In this document: positions 12,321-28,000 of the stretch, piece after piece | How the letters are laid out: each line of letters opens with the position of its first letter | Numbering within the stretch: position 1 is the stretch's first letter | NCBI RefSeq assembly: GCF_026230105.1 | Contig: NC_079479.1 | Location: forward strand, 17,743,734-17,807,733 | Direction: 5' to 3' | Source: Diorhabda sublineata | Taxonomy: Eukaryota > Arthropoda > Insecta > Coleoptera > Chrysomelidae | DNA length: 64,000 bases | Made by a program: the position numbers and the translations under genes | Notes under the pieces: generated by a model | The model's database searches: none | Seen by the model: the letters and a program-made list of their open reading frames with translations, nothing else | What the model was told of the DNA's origin: nothing

Positions 12321-15300
12321 GATGTAAAACGACGATATATGACAAAGTTAGATGCAAACTCATTCAAATATATGAGAAATGTTGAAATTCGACTTCAAAT
12401 GAGGAAGATAGACTTTGAAAATTTTCAATCAACACAAAGTGAGAATCGACTTCAATGGGCTTCAATAAATGTAAATCGACGATATCTGACAAAGTTATAT
12501 GCAAACTCATTCAAATATATAAGAAATGTTGAAATTCGACTTCAAATGAGGAAGATAGACTTTGAAAATTTTCAATCAACACAAAGTGAGAATCGACTTC
12601 AATGGCCTTCAATGAATGTAAATCGACGATATCTGACAAAGTTAGATGCAAACTCATACAAATATATGAGAAATGTTGAAATTCGACTTCAAATGAGGAA
12701 GATAGACTTTGAAAATTTTCAATCAACACAAAGTGAGAATCGACTTCAATGGGCTTCAATGAATGTAAATCGAAGAAATCTGACAAAGTTAGATGCAAAC
12801 TCATTCAAATATATGAGAAATGTTGAAATTCGACTTCAAATGAGGAAGATAGACTTTGAAAATTTTCAATCAACACAAAGTGAGAATCGACTTCAATGGG
12901 CTTCAATGAATGTAAATCGACGATATCTGACAAAGTTATATGCAAACTCATTCAAATATATAAGAAATGTTGAAATTCGACTTCAAATGAGGAAGATAGA
13001 CTTTGAAAATTTTCAATCAACACAAAGTGAGAATCGACTTCAATGGGCTTCAATGAATGTAAATCGACGATATCTGACAAAGTTATATGCAAACTCATTC
13101 AAATATATAAGAAATGTTGAAATTCGACTTCAAATGAGGAAGATAGACTTTGAAAATTTTCAATCAACACAAAGTGAGAATCGACTTCAATGGGCTTCAA
13201 TGAATGTAAATCGACGATATCTGACAAAGTTAGATGCAAACTCATTCAAATATATGAGAAATGTTGAAATTCGACTTCAAATGAGGAAGATAGACTTTGA
13301 AAATTTTCAATCAACACAAAGTGAGAATCGACTTCAATGGGCTTCAATGAATGTAAATCGACATTATCTGACAAAGTTAGATGCAAACTCATTCAAATAT
13401 ATGAGAAATGTTGAAATTCGACTTCAAATGAGGAAGATAGACTTTGAAAATTTTCAATCAACACAAAGTGAGAATCGACTTCAATGGGCTTCAATGAATG
13501 TAAATCGACGATATCTGACAAAGTTAGATGCAAACTCATTCAAATATATGAGAAATGTTGAAATTCGACTTCAAATGAGGAAGATAGACTTTGAAAATTT
13601 TCAATCAACACAAAGTGAGAATCGACTTCAATGGGCTTCAATGAATGTAAATCGACGATATCTGACAAAGTTAGATGCAAACTCATTCAAATATATGAGA
13701 AATGTTGAAATTCGACTTCAAATGAGGAAGATAGATTTTGAAAATTTTCAATCAACACAAAGTGAGAATCGACTTCAATGGGCTTTTCAATGAATGTAAA
13801 TCGACGATATCTGACAAAGTTATATGCAAACTCATTCAAATATATAAGAAATGTTGAAATTCGACTTCAAATGAGGAAGATAGACTTTGAAAATTTTCAA
13901 TCAACACAAAGTGAGAATCGACTTCAATGGGCTTCAATGAATGTAAATCGACGATATCTGACAAAGTTAGATGCAAACTCATTCAAATATATGAGAAATG
14001 TTGAAATTCGCCTTCAAATGAGGAAGATAGACTTTGAAAATTTCCAATCAACACAAAGTGAGAATCGACTTCAATGGGCTTCAATGAATGTAAATCGACG
14101 ATATCTGACAAAGTTATATGCAAACTCATTCAAATATATAAGAAATGTTGAAATTCGACTTCAAATGAGGAAGATAGACTTTGAAAATTTTCAATCAACA
14201 CAAAGTGAGAATCGACTTCAATGGGCTTCAATGAATGTAAATCGACGATATCTGACAAAGTTAGATGCAAACTCATTCAAATATATGAGAAATGTTGAAA
14301 TTCGCTTTCAAATGAGGAAGATAGACTTTGAAAATTTTCAATCAACACAAAGTGAGAATCGACTTCAATGGGCTTCAATGAATGTAAATCGACGATATAT
14401 GACAAAGTTAGATGCAAACTCATTCAAATATATGAGAAATGTTGAAATTCGACTTCAAATGAGGAAGATAGACTTTGAAAATTTTCAATCAACACAAAGT
14501 GAGAATCGACTTCAATGGGCTTCAATGAATGTAAATCGACGATATCTGACAAAGTTAGATGCAAACTCATTCAAATATATGAGAAATGTTGAAATTCGAC
14601 TTCAAATGAGGAAGATAGACTTTGAAAATTTTCAATCAACACAAAGTGAGAATCGACTTCAATGGGCTTCAATGAATGTGAATCGACGATATCTGACAAA
14701 GTTATATGCAAACTCATTCAAATATATGAGAAATGTTGAAATTCGACTTCAAATGAGGAAGATAGACTTTGAAAATTTTCAATCAACACAAAGTGAGAAT
14801 CGACTTCAATGGGCTTCAATGAATGTAAATCGACGATATCTGACAAAGTTAGATGCAAACTCATTCAAATATATGAGAAATGTTGAAATTCGACTTCAAA
14901 TGAGGAAGATAGACTTTGAAAATTTTCAATCAACACAAAGTGAGAATCGACTTCAATGGGCTTCAATGAATGTAAATCGACGATATCTCACAAAGTTAGA
15001 TACAAACTCATTCAAATATATGAGAAATGTTGAAATTCGACTTCAAATGAGGAAGATAGACTTTGAAAATTTTCAATCAACACAAAGTGAGAATCGACTT
15101 CAATGGGCTTCAATGAATGTAAATCGACGATATCTGACAAAGTTATATGCAAACTCATTCAAATATATAAGAAATGTTGAAATTCGACTTCAAATGAGGA
15201 AGATAGACTTTGAAAATTTTCAATCAACACAAAGTGAGAATCGACTTCAATGGGCTTCAATGAATGTAAATCGACGATATCTGACAAAGTTAGATGCAAA

Positions 15301-18300
15301 CTCATTCAAATATATGAGAAATGTTGAAATTCGACTTCAAATGAGGAAGATAGACTTTGAAAATTTTCAATCAACACAAAGTGAGAATCGACTTCAATGG
15401 GCTTCAATGAATGTAAATCGACAAATTCTGACAAAGTTAGATGCAAACTCATTCAAATATATGAGAAATGTTGAAATTCGACTTCAAATGAGGAAGATAG
15501 ACTTTGAAAATTTTCAACCAACACAAAGTGAGAATCGACTTCAATGGGCTTCAATGAATGTAAATCGACGATATCTGACAAAGTTAGATGCAAACTCATT
15601 CAAATATATGAGAAATGTTGAAATTCGACTTCAAATGAGGAAGATAGACTTTGAAAATTTTCAATCAACACAAAGTGAGAATCGACTTCAATGGGCTTCA
15701 ATGAATGTAAATCGACGATATCTGACAAAGTTATATGCAAACTCATTCAAATATATAAGAAATGTTGAAATTCGACTTCAAATGAGGAAGATAGACTTTG
15801 AAAATTTTCAATCAACACAAAGTGAGAATCGACTTCAATGGGCTTCAATGAATGTAAATCGACGATATCTGACAAAGTTAGATGCAAACTCATTCAAATA
15901 TATGAGAAATGTTGAAATTCGCCTTCAAATGAGGAAGATAGACTTTGAAAATTTTCAATCAACACAAAGTGAGAATCGACTTCAATGGGCTTCAATGAAT
16001 GTAAATCGACGATATATGACAAAGTTAGATGCAAACTCATTCAAATATATGAGAAATGTTGAAATTCGACTTCAAATGAGGAAGATAGACTTTGAAAATT
16101 TTCAATCAACACAAAGTGAGAATCGACTTCAATGGGCTTCAATGAATGTAAATCGACGATATCTGACAAAGTTAGATGCAAACTCATTCAAATATATGAG
16201 AAATGTTGAAATTCGACTTCAAATGAGGAAGATAGACTTTGAAAATTTTCAATCAACACAAAGTGAGAATCGACTTCAATGGGCTTCAATGAATGTGAAT
16301 CGACGATATCAGACAAAGTTATATGCAAACTCATTCAAATATATGAGAAATGTTGAAATTCGACTTCAAATGAGGAAGATAGACTTTGAAAATTTTCAAT
16401 CAACACAAAGTGAGAATCGACTTCAATGGGCTTCAATGAATGTAAATCGACGATATCTGACAAAGTTATATGCAAACTCATTCAAATATATAAGAAATGT
16501 TGAAATTCGACTTCAAATGAGGAAGATAGACTTTGAAAATTTTCAATCAACACAAAGTGAGAATCGACTTCAATGGGCTTCAATGAATGTAAATCGACGA
16601 TATCTGACAAAGTTATATGCAAACTCATTCAAATATATAAGAAATGTTGAAATTCGACTTCAAATGAGGAAGATAGACTTTGAAAATTTTCAATCAACAC
16701 AAAGTGAGAATCGACTTCAATGGGCTTCAATGAATGTAAATCGACGATATCTGACAAAGTTAGATGCAAACTCATTCAAATATATGAGAAATGTTGAAAT
16801 TCGCCTTCAAATGAGGAAGATAGACTTTGAAAATTTTCAATCAACACAAAGTGAGAATCGACTTCAATGGGCTTCAATGGATGTAAAACGACGATATATG
16901 ACAAAGTTAGATGCAAACTCATTCAAATATATGAGAAATGTTGAAATTCGACTTCAAATGAGGAAGATAGACTTTGAAAATTTTCAATCAACACAAAGTG
17001 AGAATCGACTTCAATGGGCTTCAATAAATGTAAATCGACGATATCTGACAAAGTTATATGCAAACTCATTCAAATATATAAGAAATGTTGAAATTCGACT
17101 TCAAATGAGGAAGATAGACTTTGAAAATTTTCAATCAACACAAAGTGAGAATCGACTTCAATGGGCTTCAATGAATGTAAATCGACGATATCTGACAAAG
17201 TTAGATGCAAACTCATTCAAATATATGAGAAATGTTGAAATTCGCCTTCAAATGAGGAAGATAGACTTTGAAAATTTTCAATCAACACAAAGTGAGAATC
17301 GACTTCAATGGGCTTCAATGAATGTAAATCGACGATATCTGACAAAGTTATATGCAAACTCATTCAAATATATAAGAAATGTTGAAATTCGACTTCAAAT
17401 GAGGAAGATAGACTTTGAAAATTTTCAATCAACACAAAGTGAGAATCGACTTCAATGGGCTTCAATGAATGTAAATCGACGATATCTGACAAAGTTAGAT
17501 GCAAACTCATTCAAATATATTAGAAATGTTGAAATTCGCCTTCAAATGAGGAAGATAGACTTTGAAAATTTTCAATCAACACAAAGTGAGAATCGACTTC
17601 AATGGGCTTCAATGAATGTAAATCGACGATATCTGACAAAGTTAGATGCAAACTCATTCAAATATATGAGAAATGTTGAAATTCGACTTCAAATGAGGAA
17701 GATAGACTTTGAAAATTTTCAATCAACACAAAGTGAGAATCGACTTCAATGGGCTTCAACGGATGTAAATAGACGATATATGACAAAGTTAGATGCAAAC
17801 TCATTCAAATATATGAGAAATGTTGAAATTCGACTTCAAATGAGGAAGATAGACTTTGAAAATTTTCAATCAACACAAAGTGAGAATCGACTTCAATGGG
17901 CTTCAATGAATGTAAATCGACGATATCTGACAAAGTTAGATGCAAACTCATTCAAATATATAAGAAATGTTGAAATTCGACTTCAAATGAGGAAGATAGA
18001 CTTTGAAAATTTTCAATCAACACAAAGTGAGAATCGACTTCAATGGGCTTCAATGAATGTAAATCGACGATATCTGACAAAGTTAGATGCAAACTCATTC
18101 AAATATATGAGAAATGTTGAAATTCGACTTCAAATGAGGAAGATAGACTTTGAAAATTTTCAATCAACACAAAGTGAGAATCGACTTCAATGGGCTTCAA
18201 TGGATGTAAAACGACGATATATGACAAAGTTAGATGCAAACTCATTCAAATATATGAGAAATGTTGAAATTCGACTTCAAATGAGGAAGATAGACTTTGA

Positions 18301-21300
18301 AAATTTTCAATCAACACAAAGTGAGAATCGACTTCAATGGGCTTCAATAAATGTAAATCGACGATATCTGACAAAGTTATATGCAAACTCATTCAAATAT
18401 ATAAGAAATGTTGAAATTCGACTTCAAATGAGGAAGATAGACTTTGAAAATTTTCAATCAACACAAAGTGAGAATCGACTTCAATGGGCTTCAATGAATG
18501 TAAATCGACGATATCTGACAAAGTTAGATGCAAACTCATTCAAATATATAAGAAATGTTGAAATTCGACTTCAAATGAGGAAGATAGACTTTGAAAATTT
18601 TCAATCAACACAAAGTGAGAATCGACTTCAATGGGCTTCAACGGATGTAAATAGACGATATATGACAAAGTTAGATGCAAACTCATTCAAATATATGAGA
18701 AATGTTGAAATTCGACTTCAAATGAGGAAGATAGACTTTGAAAATTTTCAATCAACACAAAGTGAGAATCGACTTCAATGGGCTTCAATGAATGTAAATC
18801 GACGATATCTGACAAAGTTAGATGCAAACTCATTCAAATATATAAGAAATGTTGAAATTCGACTTCAAATGAGGAAGATAGACTTTGAAAATTTTCAATC
18901 AACACAAAGTGAGAATCGACTTCAATGGGCTTCAACGGATGTAAATAGACGATATATGACAAAGTTAGATGCAAACTCATTCAAATATATGAGAAATGTT
19001 GAAATTCGACTTCAAATGAGGAAGATAGACTTTGAAAATTTTCAATCAACACAAAGTGAGAATCGACTTCAATGGGCTTCAATGAATGTAAATCGACGAT
19101 ATCTGACAAAGTTAGATGCAAACTCATTCAAATATATAAGAAATGTTGAAATTCGACTTCAAATGAGGAAGATAGACTTTGAAAATTTTCAATCAACACA
19201 AAGTGAGAATCGACTTCAATGGGCTTCAATGAATGTAAATCGACGATATCTGACAAAGTTAGATGCAAACTCATTCAAATATATGAGAAATGTTGAAATT
19301 CGACTTCAAATGAGGAAGATAGACTTTGAAAATTTTCAATCAACACAAAGTGAGAATCGACTTCAATGGGCTTCAATGGATGTAAAACGACGATATATGA
19401 CAAAGTTAGATGCAAACTCATTCAAATATATGAGAAATGTTGAAATTCGCCTTCAAATGAGGAAGATAGACTTTGAAAATTTTCAATCAACACAAAGTGA
19501 GAATCGACTTCAATGGGCTTCAATGAATGTAAATCGACGATATCTGACAAAGTTATATGCAAACTCATTCAAATATATAAGAAATGTTGAAATTCGACTT
19601 CAAATGAGGAAGATAGACTTTGAAAATTTTCAATCAACACAAAGTGAGAATCGACTTCAATGGGCTTCAATGAATGTAAATCGACGATATCTGACAAAGT
19701 TAGATGCAAACTCATTCAAATATATGAGAAATGTTGAAATTCGACTTCAAATGAGGAAGATAGACTTTGAAAATTTTCAATCAACACAAAGTGAGAATCG
19801 ACTTCAATGGGCTTCAACGGATGTAAATCGACGATATATGACAAAGTTAGATGCAAACTCATTCAAATATATGAGAAATGTTGAAATTCGACTTCAAATG
19901 AGGAAGATAGACTTTGAAAATTTTCAATCAACACAAAGTGAGAATCGACTTCAATGGGCTTCAATGAATGTAAATCGACGATATCTGACAAAGTTATATG
20001 CAAACTCATTCAAATATATAAGAAATGTTGAAATTTGACTTCAAATGAGGAAGATAGACTTTGAAAATTTTCAATCAACACAAAGTGAGAATCGACTTCA
20101 ATGGGCTTCAATGGATGTAAAACGACGATATATGACAAAGTTATATGCAAACTCATTCAAATATATGAGAAATGTTGAAATTCGACTTCAAATGAGGAAG
20201 ATAGACTTTGAAAATTTTCAATCAACACAAAGTGAGAATCGACTTCAATGGGCTTCAATAAATGTAAATCGACGATATCTGACAAAGTTATATGCAAACT
20301 CATTCAAATATATAAGAAATGTTGAAATTCGACTTCAAATGAGGAAGATAGACTTTGAAAATTTTCAATCAACACAAAGTGAGAATCGACTTCAATGGGC
20401 TTCAATGAATGTAAATCGACGATATCTGACAAAGTTAGATGCAAACTCATTCAAATATATGAGAAATGTTGAAATTCGCCTTCAAATGAGGAAGATAGAC
20501 TTTGAAAATTTTCAATCAACACAAAGTGAGAATCGACTTCAATGGGCTTCAATGAATGTAAATCGACGATATCTGACAAAGTTATATGCAAACTCATTCA
20601 AATATATAAGAAATGTTGAAATTCGACTTCAAATGAGGAAGATAGACTTTGAAAATTTTCAATCAACACAAAGTGAGAATCGACTTCAATGGGCTTCAAT
20701 GAATGTAAATCGACGATATCTGACAAAGTTAGATGCAAACTCATTCAAATATATGAGAAATGTTGAAATTCGACTTCAAATGAGGAAGATAGACTTTGAA
20801 AATTTTCAATCAACACAAAGTGAGAATCGACTTCAATGGGCTTCAACGGATGTAAATCGACGATATATGACAAAGTTAGATGCAAACTCATTCAAATATA
20901 TGAGAAATGTTGAAATTCGACTTCAAATGAGGAAGATAGACTTTGAAAATTTTCAATCAACACAAAGTGAGAATCGACTTCAATGGGCTTCAATGAATGT
21001 AAATCGACGATATCTGACAAAGTTAGATGCAAACTCATTCAAATATATGAGAAATGTTGAAATTCGACTTCAAATGAGGAAGATAGACTTTGAAAATTTT
21101 CAATCAACACAAAGTGAGAATCGACTTCAATGGGCTTCAATGAATGTGAATCGACGATATCTGACAAAGTTATATGCAAACTCATTCAAATATATGAGAA
21201 ATGTTGAAATTCGACTTCAAATGAGGAAGATAGACTTTGAAAATTTTCAATCAACACAAAGTGAGAATCGACTTCAATGGGCTTCAATGAATGTAAATCG

Positions 21301-24300
21301 ACGATATCTGACAAAGTTATATGCAAACTCATTCAAATATATAAGAAATGTTGAAATTCGACTTCAAATGAGGAAGATAGACTTTGAAAATTTTCAATCA
21401 ACACAAAGTGAGAATCGACTTCAATGGGCTTCAATGAATGTAAATCGACGATATCTGACAAAGTTATATGCAAACTCATTCAAATATATAAGAAATGTTG
21501 AAATTCGACTTCAAATGAGGAAGATAGACTTTGAAAATTTTTAATCAACACAATGTGAGAATCGACTTCAATGGGCTTCAATGAATGTAAATCGACGATA
21601 TCTGACAAAGTTAGATGCAAACTCATTCAAATATATGAGAAATGTTGAAATTCGACTTCAAATGAGGAAGATAGACTTTGAAAATTTTTAATCAACACAA
21701 TGTGAGAATCGACTTCAATGGGCTTCAATGAATGTAAATCGACGATATCTCACAAAGTTAGATACAAACTCATTCAAATATATGAGAAATGTTGAAATTC
21801 GACTTCAAATGAGGAAGATAGACTTTGAAAATTTTCAATCAACACAAAGTGAGAATCGACTTCAATGGGCTTCAGTGAATGTAAATCGACGATATCTGAC
21901 AAAGTTAGATGCAAACTCATTCAAATATATAAGAAATGTTGAAATTCGACTTCAAATGAGGAAGATAGACTTTGAAAATTTTCAATCAACACAAAGTGAG
22001 AATCGACTTCAATGGGCTTCAATGAATGTAAATCGACGATATCTGACAAAGTTAGATGCAAACTCATTCAAATATATGAGAAATGTTGAAATTCGACTTC
22101 AAATGAGGAAGATAGACTTTGAAAATTTTCAATCAACACAAAGTGAGAATCGACTTCAATGGGCTTCAATGAATGTAAATCAACGATATCTGACAAAGTT
22201 AGATACAAACTCATTCAAATATATGAGAAATGTTGAAATTCGACTTCAAATGAGGAAGATAGAGTTTGAAAATTTTCAATCAACACAAAGTGAGAATCGA
22301 CTTCAATGGGCTTCAATGAATGTAAATCGACGATATCTGACAAAGTTAGATGCAAACTCATTCAAATATATGAGAAATGTTGAAATTCGACTTCAAATGA
22401 GGAAGATAGACTTTGAAAATTTTCAATCAACACAAAGTGAGAATCGACTTCAATGGGCTTCAATGAATGTAAATCGACGATATCTGACAAAGTTAGATGC
22501 AAACTCATTCAAATATATGAGAAATGTTGAAATTCGACTTCAAATGAGGAAGATAGACTTTGAAAATTTTCAATCAACACAAAGTGAGAATCGACTTCAA
22601 TGGGCTTCAATGAATGTAAATCGACGATATCTGACAAAGTTAGATACAAACTCATTCAAATATATGAGAAATGTTGAAATTCGACTTCAAATGAGGAAGA
22701 TAGACTTTGAAAATTTTCAATCAACACAAAGTGAGAATCGACTTCAATGGGCTTCAATGGATGTAAAACGACGATATATGACAAAGTTATATGCAAACTC
22801 ATTCAAATATATGAGAAATGTTGAAATTCGACTTCAAATGAGGAAGATAGACTTTGAAAATTTTCAATCAACACAAAGTGAGAATCGACTTCAATGGGCT
22901 TCAATAAATGTAAATCGACGATATCTGACAAAGTTATATGCAAACTCATTCAAATATATAAGAAATGTTGAAATTCGACTTCAAATGAGGAAGATAGACT
23001 TTGAAAATTTTCAATCAACACAAAGTGAGAATCGACTTCAATGGGCTTCAATGAATGTAAATCGACGATATCTGACAAAGTTAGATGCAAACTCATTCAA
23101 ATATATGAGAAATGTTGAAATTCGCCTTCAAATGAGGAAGATAGACTTTGAAAATTTTCAATCAACACAAAGTGAGAATCGACTTCAATGGGCTTCAATG
23201 AATGTAAATCGACGATATCTGACAAAGTTATATGCAAACTCGTTCAAATATATAAGAAATGTTGAAATTCGACCTCAAATGAGGAAGATAGACTTTGAAA
23301 ATTTTCAATCAACACAAAGTGAGAATCGACTTCAATGGGCTTCAATCAATGTAATTCGACGATATCTGACAAAGTTAGATGCAAACTCATTCAAATATAT
23401 GAGAAATGTTGAAATTCGACTTCAAATGAGGAAGATAGACTTTGAAAATTTTCAATCAACACAAAGTGAGAATCGACTTCAATGGGCTTCAACGGATGTA
23501 AATCGACGATATATGACAAAGTTAGATGCAAACTCATTCAAATATATGAGAAATGTTGAAATTCGACTTCAAATGAGGAAGATAGACTTTGAAAATTTTC
23601 AATCAACACAAAGTGAGAATCGACTTCAATGGGCTTCAATGAATGTAAATCGACGATATCTGACAAAGTTAGATGCAAACTCATTCAAATATATGAGAAA
23701 TGTTGAAATTCGACTTCAAATGAGGAAGATAGACTTTGAAAATTTTCAATCAACACAAAGTGAGAATCGACTTCAATGGGCTTCAATGAATGTGAATCGA
23801 CGATATCTGACAAAGTTATATGCAAACTCATTCAAATATATGAGAAATGTTGAAATTCGACTTCAAATGAGGAAGATAGACTTTGAAAATTTTCAATCAA
23901 CACAAAGTGAGAATCGACTTCAATGGGCTTCAATGAATGTAAATCGACGATATCTGACAAAGTTAGATGCAAACTCATTCAAATATATGAGAAATGTTGA
24001 AATTCGCCTTCAAATGAGGAAGATAGACTTTGAAAATTTTCAATCAACACAAAGTGAGAATCGACTTCAATGGGCTTCAATGAATGTAAATCAACGATAT
24101 CTGACAAAGTTAGATACAAACTCATTCAAATATATGAGAAATGTTGAAATTCGACTTCAAATGAGGAAGATAGAGTTTGAAAATTTTCAATCAACACAAA
24201 GTGAGAATCGACTTCAATGGGCTTCAATGAATGTAAATCGACGATATCTGACAAAGTTAGATGCAAACTCATTCAAATATATGAGAAATGTTGAAATTCG

Positions 24301-24680
24301 ACTTCAAATGAGGAAGATAGACTTTGAAAATTTTCAATCAACACAAAGTGAGAATCGACTTCAATGGGCTTCAATGAATGTAAATCGACGATATCTGACA
24401 AAGTTAGATGCAAACTCATTCAAATATATGAGAAATGTTGAAATTCGACTTCAAATGAGGAAGATAGACTTTGAAAATTTTCAATCAACACAAAGTGAGA
24501 ATCGACTTCAATGGGCTTCAATGAATGTAAATCGACGATATCTGACAAAGTTAGATACAAACTCATTCAAATATATGAGAAATGTTGAAATTCGACTTCA
24601 AATGAGGAAGATAGACTTTGAAAATTTTCAATCAACACAAAGTGAGAATCGACTTCAATGGGCTTCAATGGATGTAAAAC
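12321..24680 (+). repeat. Higher-order repeat family marked by the DVKRRYM monomer
   Basis: The marker gatgtaaaacgacgatatat occurs at 12321, 16880, 18203, 19379, 20114, 22760 and 24671. From 16880 onward the spacings are exactly 9, 8, 5, 18 and 13 monomers (1323, 1176, 735, 2646 and 1911 bp); the first spacing is 31 monomers plus 2 bp. In all but the 19379 and 24671 copies the next monomer is an INVNRRYLTKLYANSFKYI type. A monomer with an ACG (Thr) replacing ATG, the WASTDVN type, is spread in the same region. Confidence 0.88.
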
Positions 24681-24800
24681 GACGATATATGACAAAGTTA
24701 TATGCAAACTCATTCAAATATATGAGAAATGTTGAAATTCGACTTCAAATGAGGAAGATAGACTTTGAAAATTTTCAATCAACACAAAGTGAGAATCGAC
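22020..24800 (+). repeat. Higher-order repeat: 13-monomer (1911-bp) duplication
   Basis: The run NQRYLTKLDTNS, then KIEFENF, two D-M monomers, an LDTNS monomer and a DVKRRYMTKLY monomer occurs at about 22020-22890. It recurs at about 23931-24800 with an offset of exactly 1911 bp. The rare cgacga to caacga change and the gactttg to gagtttg change are both duplicated, so this is a recent segmental copy within the array. Confidence 0.9.
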
Positions 24801-25099
24801 TTCAATGGGCTTCAATGAATGTGAATCGACGATATCTGACAAAGTTATATGCAAACTCATTCAAATATATAAGAAATGTTGAAATTCGACTTCAAATGAG
24901 GAAGATAGACTTTGAAAATTTTCAATCAACACAAAGTGAGAATCGACTTCAATGGGCTTCAATGAATGTAAATCGACGATATCTGACAAAGTTATATGCA
25001 AACTCATTCAAATATATAAGAAATGGAAATTCGACTTCAAATGAGGAAGATAGACTTTGAAAATTTTCAATCAACACAAAGTGAGAATCGACTTCAATA

Positions 25100-28000
25100 G
25101 GCTTCAATGAATGTAAATCGGCGATATCTGACAAAGTTAGATACAAACTCATTCAAATATATGAGAAATGTTGAAATTCGACTTAAAATGCGGAAGATAG
25201 ACTTTGAAAATTTTCAATCAACACAAAGTGAGAATCGACTTCAATGGGCTTCAATGAATGTAAATCGACGATATCTGACAAAGTTATATGCAAACTCATT
25301 CAAATATATAAGAAATGTTGAAATTCGACTTCAAATGAGGAAGATAGACTTTGAAAATTTTCAATCAACACAAAGTGAGAATCGACTTCAATGGGCTTCA
25401 ATGAATGTAAATCGACGATATCTCACAAAGTTAGATACAAACTCATTCAAATATATGAGAAATGTTGAAATTCGACTTCAAATGAGGAAGATAGACTTTG
25501 AAAATTTTCAATCAACACAAAGTGAGAATCGACTTCAATGGGCTTCAATGAATGTAAATCGACGATATCTGACAAAGTTAGATGCAAACTCATTCAAATA
25601 TATGAGAAATGTTGAAATTCGACTTCAAATGAGGAAGATAGACTTTGAAAATTTTCAATCAACACAAAGTGAGAATCGACTTCAATGGGCTTCAATGAAT
25701 GTAAATCGACGATATCTGACAAAGTTAGATGCAAACTCATCCAAATATATGAGAAATGTTGAAATTCGACTTCAAATGAGGAAGATAGACTTTGAAAATT
25801 TTCAATCAACACAAAGTGAGAATCGACTTCAATGGGCTTCAATGAATGTAAATCGACGATATCTGACAAAGTTAGATGCAAACTCATTCAAATATATGAG
25901 AAATGTTGAAATTCGACTTCAAATGAGGAAGATAGACTTTGAAAATTTTCAATCAACACAAAGTGAGAATCGACTTCAATGGGCTTCAATGAATGTAAAT
26001 CGGCGATATCTGACAAAGTTAGATGCAAACTCATTCAAATATATGAGAAATGTTGAAATTCGACTTCAAATGAGGAAGATAGACTTTGAAAATTTTCAAT
26101 CAACACAAAGTGAGAATCGACTTCAATGGGCTTCAATGAATGTAAATCGACGATATCTGACAAAGTTAGATACAAACTCATTCAAATGTATGAGAAATGT
26201 TGAAATTCGACTTCAAATGAGGAAGATAGACTTTGAAAATTTTCAATCAACACAAAGTGAGAATCGACTTCAATGGGCTTCAATGAATGTAAATCGACGA
26301 TATCTGACAAAGTTAGATGCAAACTCATTCAAATATATGAGAAATGTTGAAATTCGACTTCAAATGAGGAAGATAGACTTTGAAAATTTTCAATCAACAC
26401 AAAGTGAGAATCGACTTCAATGGGCTTCAATGAATGTAAATCGGCGATATCTGACAAAGTTAGATACAAACTCATTCAAATATATGAGAAATGTTGAAAT
26501 TCGACTTAAAATGCGGAAGATAGACTTTGAAAATTTTCAATCAACACAAAGTGAGAATCGACTTCAATGGGCTTCAATGAATGTAAATCGACGATATCTG
26601 ACAAAGTTAGATGCAAACTCATTCAAATATATGAGAAATGTTGAAATTCGACTTCAAATGAGGAAGATAGACTTTGAAAATTTTCAATCAACACAAAGTG
26701 AGAATCGACTTCAATGGGCTTCAATGAATGTAAATCGACGATATCTGACAAAGTTAGATGCAAACTCATTCAAATATATGAGAAATGTTGAAATTCGACT
26801 TCAAATGAGGAAGATAGACTTTGAAAATTTTCAATCAACACAAAGTGAGAATCGACTTCAATGGGCTTCAATGAATGTGAATCGACGATATCTGACAAAG
26901 TTATATGCAAACTCATTCAAATATATGAGAAATGTTGAAATTCGACTTCAAATGAGGAAGATAGACTTTGAAAATTTTCAATCAACACAAAGTGAGAATC
27001 GACTTCAATGGGCTTCAATGAATGTGAATCGACGATATCTGACAAAGTTATATGCAAACTCATTCAAATATATGAGAAATGTTGAAATTCGACTTCAAAT
27101 GAGGAAGATAGACTTTGAAAATTTTCAATCAACACAAAGTGAGAATCGAATTCAATGGGCTTCAATGAATGTAAATCGACGATATCTGACAAAGTTAGAT
27201 GCAAACTCATTCAAATATATGAGAAATGTTGAAATTCGACTTCAAATGAGGAAGATAGACTTTGAAAATTTTCAATCAACACAAAGTGAGAATCGACTTC
27301 AATGGGCTTCAATGAATGTAAATCGACGATATCTGACAAAGTTATATGCAAACTCATTCAAATATATAAGAAATGTTGAAATTCGACTTCAAATGAGGAA
27401 GATAGACTTTGAAAATTTTCAATCAACACAAAGTGAGAATCGACTTCAATGGGCTTCAATGAATGTAAATCGGCGATATCTGACAAAGTTAGATGCAAAC
27501 TCATTCAAATATATGAGAAATGTTGAAAATCGACTTCAAATGAGGAAGATAGACTTTGAAAATTTTCAATCAACACAAAGTGAGAATCGACTTCAATGGG
27601 CTTCAATGAATGTAAATCGACGATATCTGACAAAGTTAGATGCAAACTCATTCAAATATATGAGAAATGTTGAAATTCGACTTCAAATGAGGAAGATAGA
27701 CTTTGAAAATTTTCAATCAACACAAAGTGAGAATCGACTTCAATGGGCTTCAATGAATGTAAATCGACGATATCTGACAAAGTTAGATGCAAACTCATTC
27801 AAATATATGAGAAATGTTGAAATTCGACTTCAAATGAGGAAGATAGACTTTGAAAATTTTCAATCAACACAAAGTGAGAATCGACTTCAATGGGTTTCAA
27901 TGAATGTAAATCGACGATATCTGACAAAGTTAGATGCAAACTCATCCAAATATATGAGAAATGTTGAAATTCGACTTCAAATGAGGAAGATAGACTTTGA

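Noticed and set aside
12511..12804. Antisense frames of 97 codons in the satellite (also 25594-25887 and 27799-28092)
   Set aside because: Shadows of the satellite on the opposite strand, opened by single changes in a normally closed frame.
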